NCBI GenBank assembly: GCA_035517775.1
Contig: DATIYF010000082.1
Coordinates: 51,944 to 115,943, forward strand
Direction: 5' to 3'
DNA: 64,000 nucleotides
Source of the DNA: DATIYF01 sp035517775
GTDB taxonomy: Bacteria > Acidobacteriota > Terriglobia > Terriglobales > Acidobacteriaceae
Under the pieces are notes generated by a model that was not told the origin of the DNA, made no database searches, and was given only the letters and a program-made list of their open reading frames with translations. Position numbers and translations under genes: made by a program. Each line of letters begins with the position of its first letter. Within the stretch, counting starts at the first letter, position 1. Positions 62,687 through 64,000 of the stretch are shown in pieces.

Positions 62687-63028
62687 AGATTAGGCACAAC
62701 GTTTGCGGCTTTGTCTGATCCAACCCGGCGGGCAATGATCGAACGGCTCTCGCATGGGCCTGCCTCTGTGCATGGGTTGACGGAACCGTTTGCACTCTCG
62801 CAGCAGATGATTTCAAAACATGTTGCCTACCTGGTGCGGGCGCGGATTGTGATCAAGACGAAGCGTGGACGAGAGAGTGTGTGCACGCTTAGGCCAGAGG
62901 CGATTAAAACAGTCGGCGACTGGGCGTTTAGCTATCGCCGGTTCTGGGAAGAGAGTTTCGACAAGCTGGAGGTGGTTGTGAACGAAATAAAAAGAACGGA
63001 GATCAGAGATGACAAAAAACACGGTTAA
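62675..63028 (+). CDS. ArsR-family transcriptional regulator
   Basis: A 117-residue winged-helix repressor: LSDPTRRAMIERLSHGPASVHGLTEPFALSQQMISKHVAYL is the ArsR helix-turn-helix region. It lacks the metal-binding Cys of the arsenic or zinc sensors; ArsR genes paired with AHSA1 genes commonly lack them. It overlaps the next gene by 20 bases. A palindrome spans its own start; there is no ribosome-binding site, and the message may be leaderless. Lower GC than its surroundings. Confidence 0.88.
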   Translation: MVVDRLGTTFAALSDPTRRAMIERLSHGPASVHGLTEPFALSQQMISKHVAYLVRARIVIKTKRGRESVCTLRPEAIKTVGDWAFSYRRFWEESFDKLEVVVNEIKRTEIRDDKKHG

Positions 63029-63518
63029 CGAGATCGAGCGGATGGTTGTCACAAGAGTTTTTGATGCCCCACGCGAGTTGGTGTGGAAGGCGTGGACAGA
63101 CCCGAAGTACGTGATGCAGTGGTGGGGGCCGAAGGGCTTTACTGCGCCGGTTTGCCAGATGGATTTTCGCGTCGGGGGGAAACTGCTCTGCTGCATGAAA
63201 TCTCCGGATGGGCAGGAGTTCTGGAATGCGGTTGAATACCACGAGATTGTTCCGCACGAGAAGATCGTTTCCTTGATGTACTTTTCGGATTCGAAGGGAA
63301 ACAAGATTGATCCTGCGCAGCTAGGAATAGAACATGAGGCTATAGACGGTGCGTACGACGTGACCATCTTTGAGGATCTAGGAAACGGCCAGACGAAACT
63401 CACCTTCATTGGAAATGAACCCATGGAGAGTGCGAAAAATAGCGGTCAACTAGAGGGCTGGAACCAGATACTCGATAAAGTCGCCGCAGTGGTTACGAAG
63501 CTAGCGCAGGCGAAATAA
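63009..63518 (+). CDS. AHSA1/SRPBCC-domain protein
   Basis: A 169-residue START-like ligand-binding fold protein: VVTRVFDAPRELVWKAWTDPKYVMQWWGPKGFTAPVCQMDFRVGG at the N-terminus and a C-terminal helix GWNQILDKVAAVV, typical of the AHSA1 family. Ribosome-binding site GGAG before ATG 63009. It overlaps the ArsR gene by 20 bases, a common repressor-partner pair in which the partner's ligand is unknown. The pair lies between duplicate tRNA genes and has lower GC. Confidence 0.88.
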   Translation: MTKNTVNEIERMVVTRVFDAPRELVWKAWTDPKYVMQWWGPKGFTAPVCQMDFRVGGKLLCCMKSPDGQEFWNAVEYHEIVPHEKIVSLMYFSDSKGNKIDPAQLGIEHEAIDGAYDVTIFEDLGNGQTKLTFIGNEPMESAKNSGQLEGWNQILDKVAAVVTKLAQAK

Positions 63519-63553
63519 GAAGTCGAAGTTTTGATGAATGTCATGCCGGGTGC

Positions 63554-63584
63554 CCCAGGTCTCGCTGCTTTTGCGAGACCTGGG
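63554..63584. repeat. REP-like hairpin 1
   Basis: A perfect 12-bp stem (63554-63565 with 63573-63584) around a 7-base loop. The arms CCAGGTCTCGC and GCGAGACCTGG recur in a second hairpin 103 bases downstream. Confidence 0.85.
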
Positions 63585-63658
63585 AGTGGCTACGTCCGTC
63601 ATAGGTATTGCCCTTTTCTTCGTCATTTCGGCTCGCGCGTGGTGGATGTGGTCCTCGC

Positions 63659-63687
63659 CCAGGTCTCGCAACAGCGGCGAGACCTGG
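63659..63687. repeat. REP-like hairpin 2
   Basis: A perfect 11-bp stem (63659-63669 with 63677-63687) around a 7-base loop, same arms as hairpin 1 but different loop. It ends 17 bases upstream of the second tRNA-Leu. Confidence 0.85.
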
Positions 63688-63694
63688 CGCACCC

Positions 63695-63793
63695 GCGCTG
63701 GGTCGCCCGGGTGGCGAAACTGGCAGACGCACGGGACTTAAAATCCCGGGTGGCGAGAGGGACGTACCGGTTCAATTCCGGTCCCGGGCACCA
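63695..63793 (+). repeat. Direct repeat copy 2 (around tRNA-Leu)
   Basis: Second copy of the 99-base repeat that begins at 62363. Together the copies bracket the ArsR-AHSA1 cassette and the two REP-like hairpins. Confidence 0.85.
63705..63793 (+). tRNA. tRNA-Leu (anticodon UAA), copy 2 with altered variable arm
   Basis: Identical to copy 1 except two bases in the variable arm: GTGGC-GAGA-GGGAC, so two of five pairs become G-G mismatches. Acceptor, anticodon and T-arms are intact and CCA is encoded. It may still function, or may be a degrading duplicate. Confidence 0.85.
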
Positions 63794-64000
63794 GATCGCT
63801 GAGAGGTCTTCGCTCTGCTCAGGATTCGGCAGGAGGCTCCCATTCGTCTCTGCGAGCCCCGCTCACGCCTTCTCAGAGCGCAAACCCCACAACAAGCAAA
63901 TGGGTAGGCGTTATGTTACGAGAATCAGAGTAATTAACGCCCTTTTTCCCGATCTGGGAAAGGTGCACTCAAGTTACTACTTTATTCGCTATGAGTTAAC

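Noticed and set aside
63538..63802. Several short frames around the second tRNA
   Set aside because: They translate the hairpins and the tRNA itself.

Overview
The window is about 64 kb of GC-rich bacterial chromosome that looks like an acidobacterium. The support is general gene style, a free-living aerobic gene set, a Flp-type pilin, several conserved small proteins of unknown function and REP-like hairpins of a kind I associate with that phylum. The placement is an inference and not firm. I see no plasmid or phage backbone and no CRISPR array.

Region by region: (1) 1-3486, + strand: the 3' part of galE, then pobA (4-hydroxybenzoate hydroxylase) and a vanillin/benzaldehyde-type aldehyde dehydrogenase. 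(2) 3494-24071, mostly - strand: a gamma-glutamyltransferase, a TPP-dependent E1 alpha/beta pair with a free-standing lipoyl-domain protein, an acyl-CoA ligase and a saccharopine-dehydrogenase-like protein. Divergent from the last of these are an HxlR regulator and a thiolase. Then come an amidohydrolase, a TetR regulator and a seven-gene, tightly overlapping operon: PaaK-type CoA ligase, RutB-like cysteine hydrolase, HyuA, Zn-ribbon gamma subunit, HyuA, HyuB and a UroD-like protein. The order and sizes match an acetophenone-carboxylase-type enzyme. (3) 24200-27154, +: DUF4395 membrane protein, acyl-CoA ligase, alpha/beta hydrolase. (4) 27216-36800, -: a MetE-like methyltransferase, a PQQ alcohol dehydrogenase with the lanthanide-type Asp pair, a TonB-dependent receptor and the protocatechuate ring-cleavage genes pcaH, pcaG, pcaB and a pcaD-pcaC fusion. 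(5) 37091-43747: an isolated hypF, a Usp/OsmC/CRP-family stress locus with a palindromic operator, a Flp pilin and an ABC-2 export pair. (6) 43751-57067, -: a complex I operon nuoA,C,D,E,F,G,H,J,K,L,M,N with no nuoB or nuoI. (7) 57204-64000: conserved hypotheticals, thiS, a MerR gene with a twin operator, ribBA, a receiver-PilZ protein, and two near-identical tRNA-Leu(UAA) genes flanking an ArsR-AHSA1 cassette.

Taken together, regions 1-4 look like a funnel for lignin-type aromatics. 4-Hydroxybenzoate and aromatic aldehydes lead to protocatechuate and on to 3-oxoadipate. Aryl (or alkyl) ketones could be carboxylated by the Apc-like enzyme, activated by the PaaK-type ligase and cut by the thiolase. 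The carboxylase substrate and the links between these blocks are inferred from gene content and not shown by the sequence.
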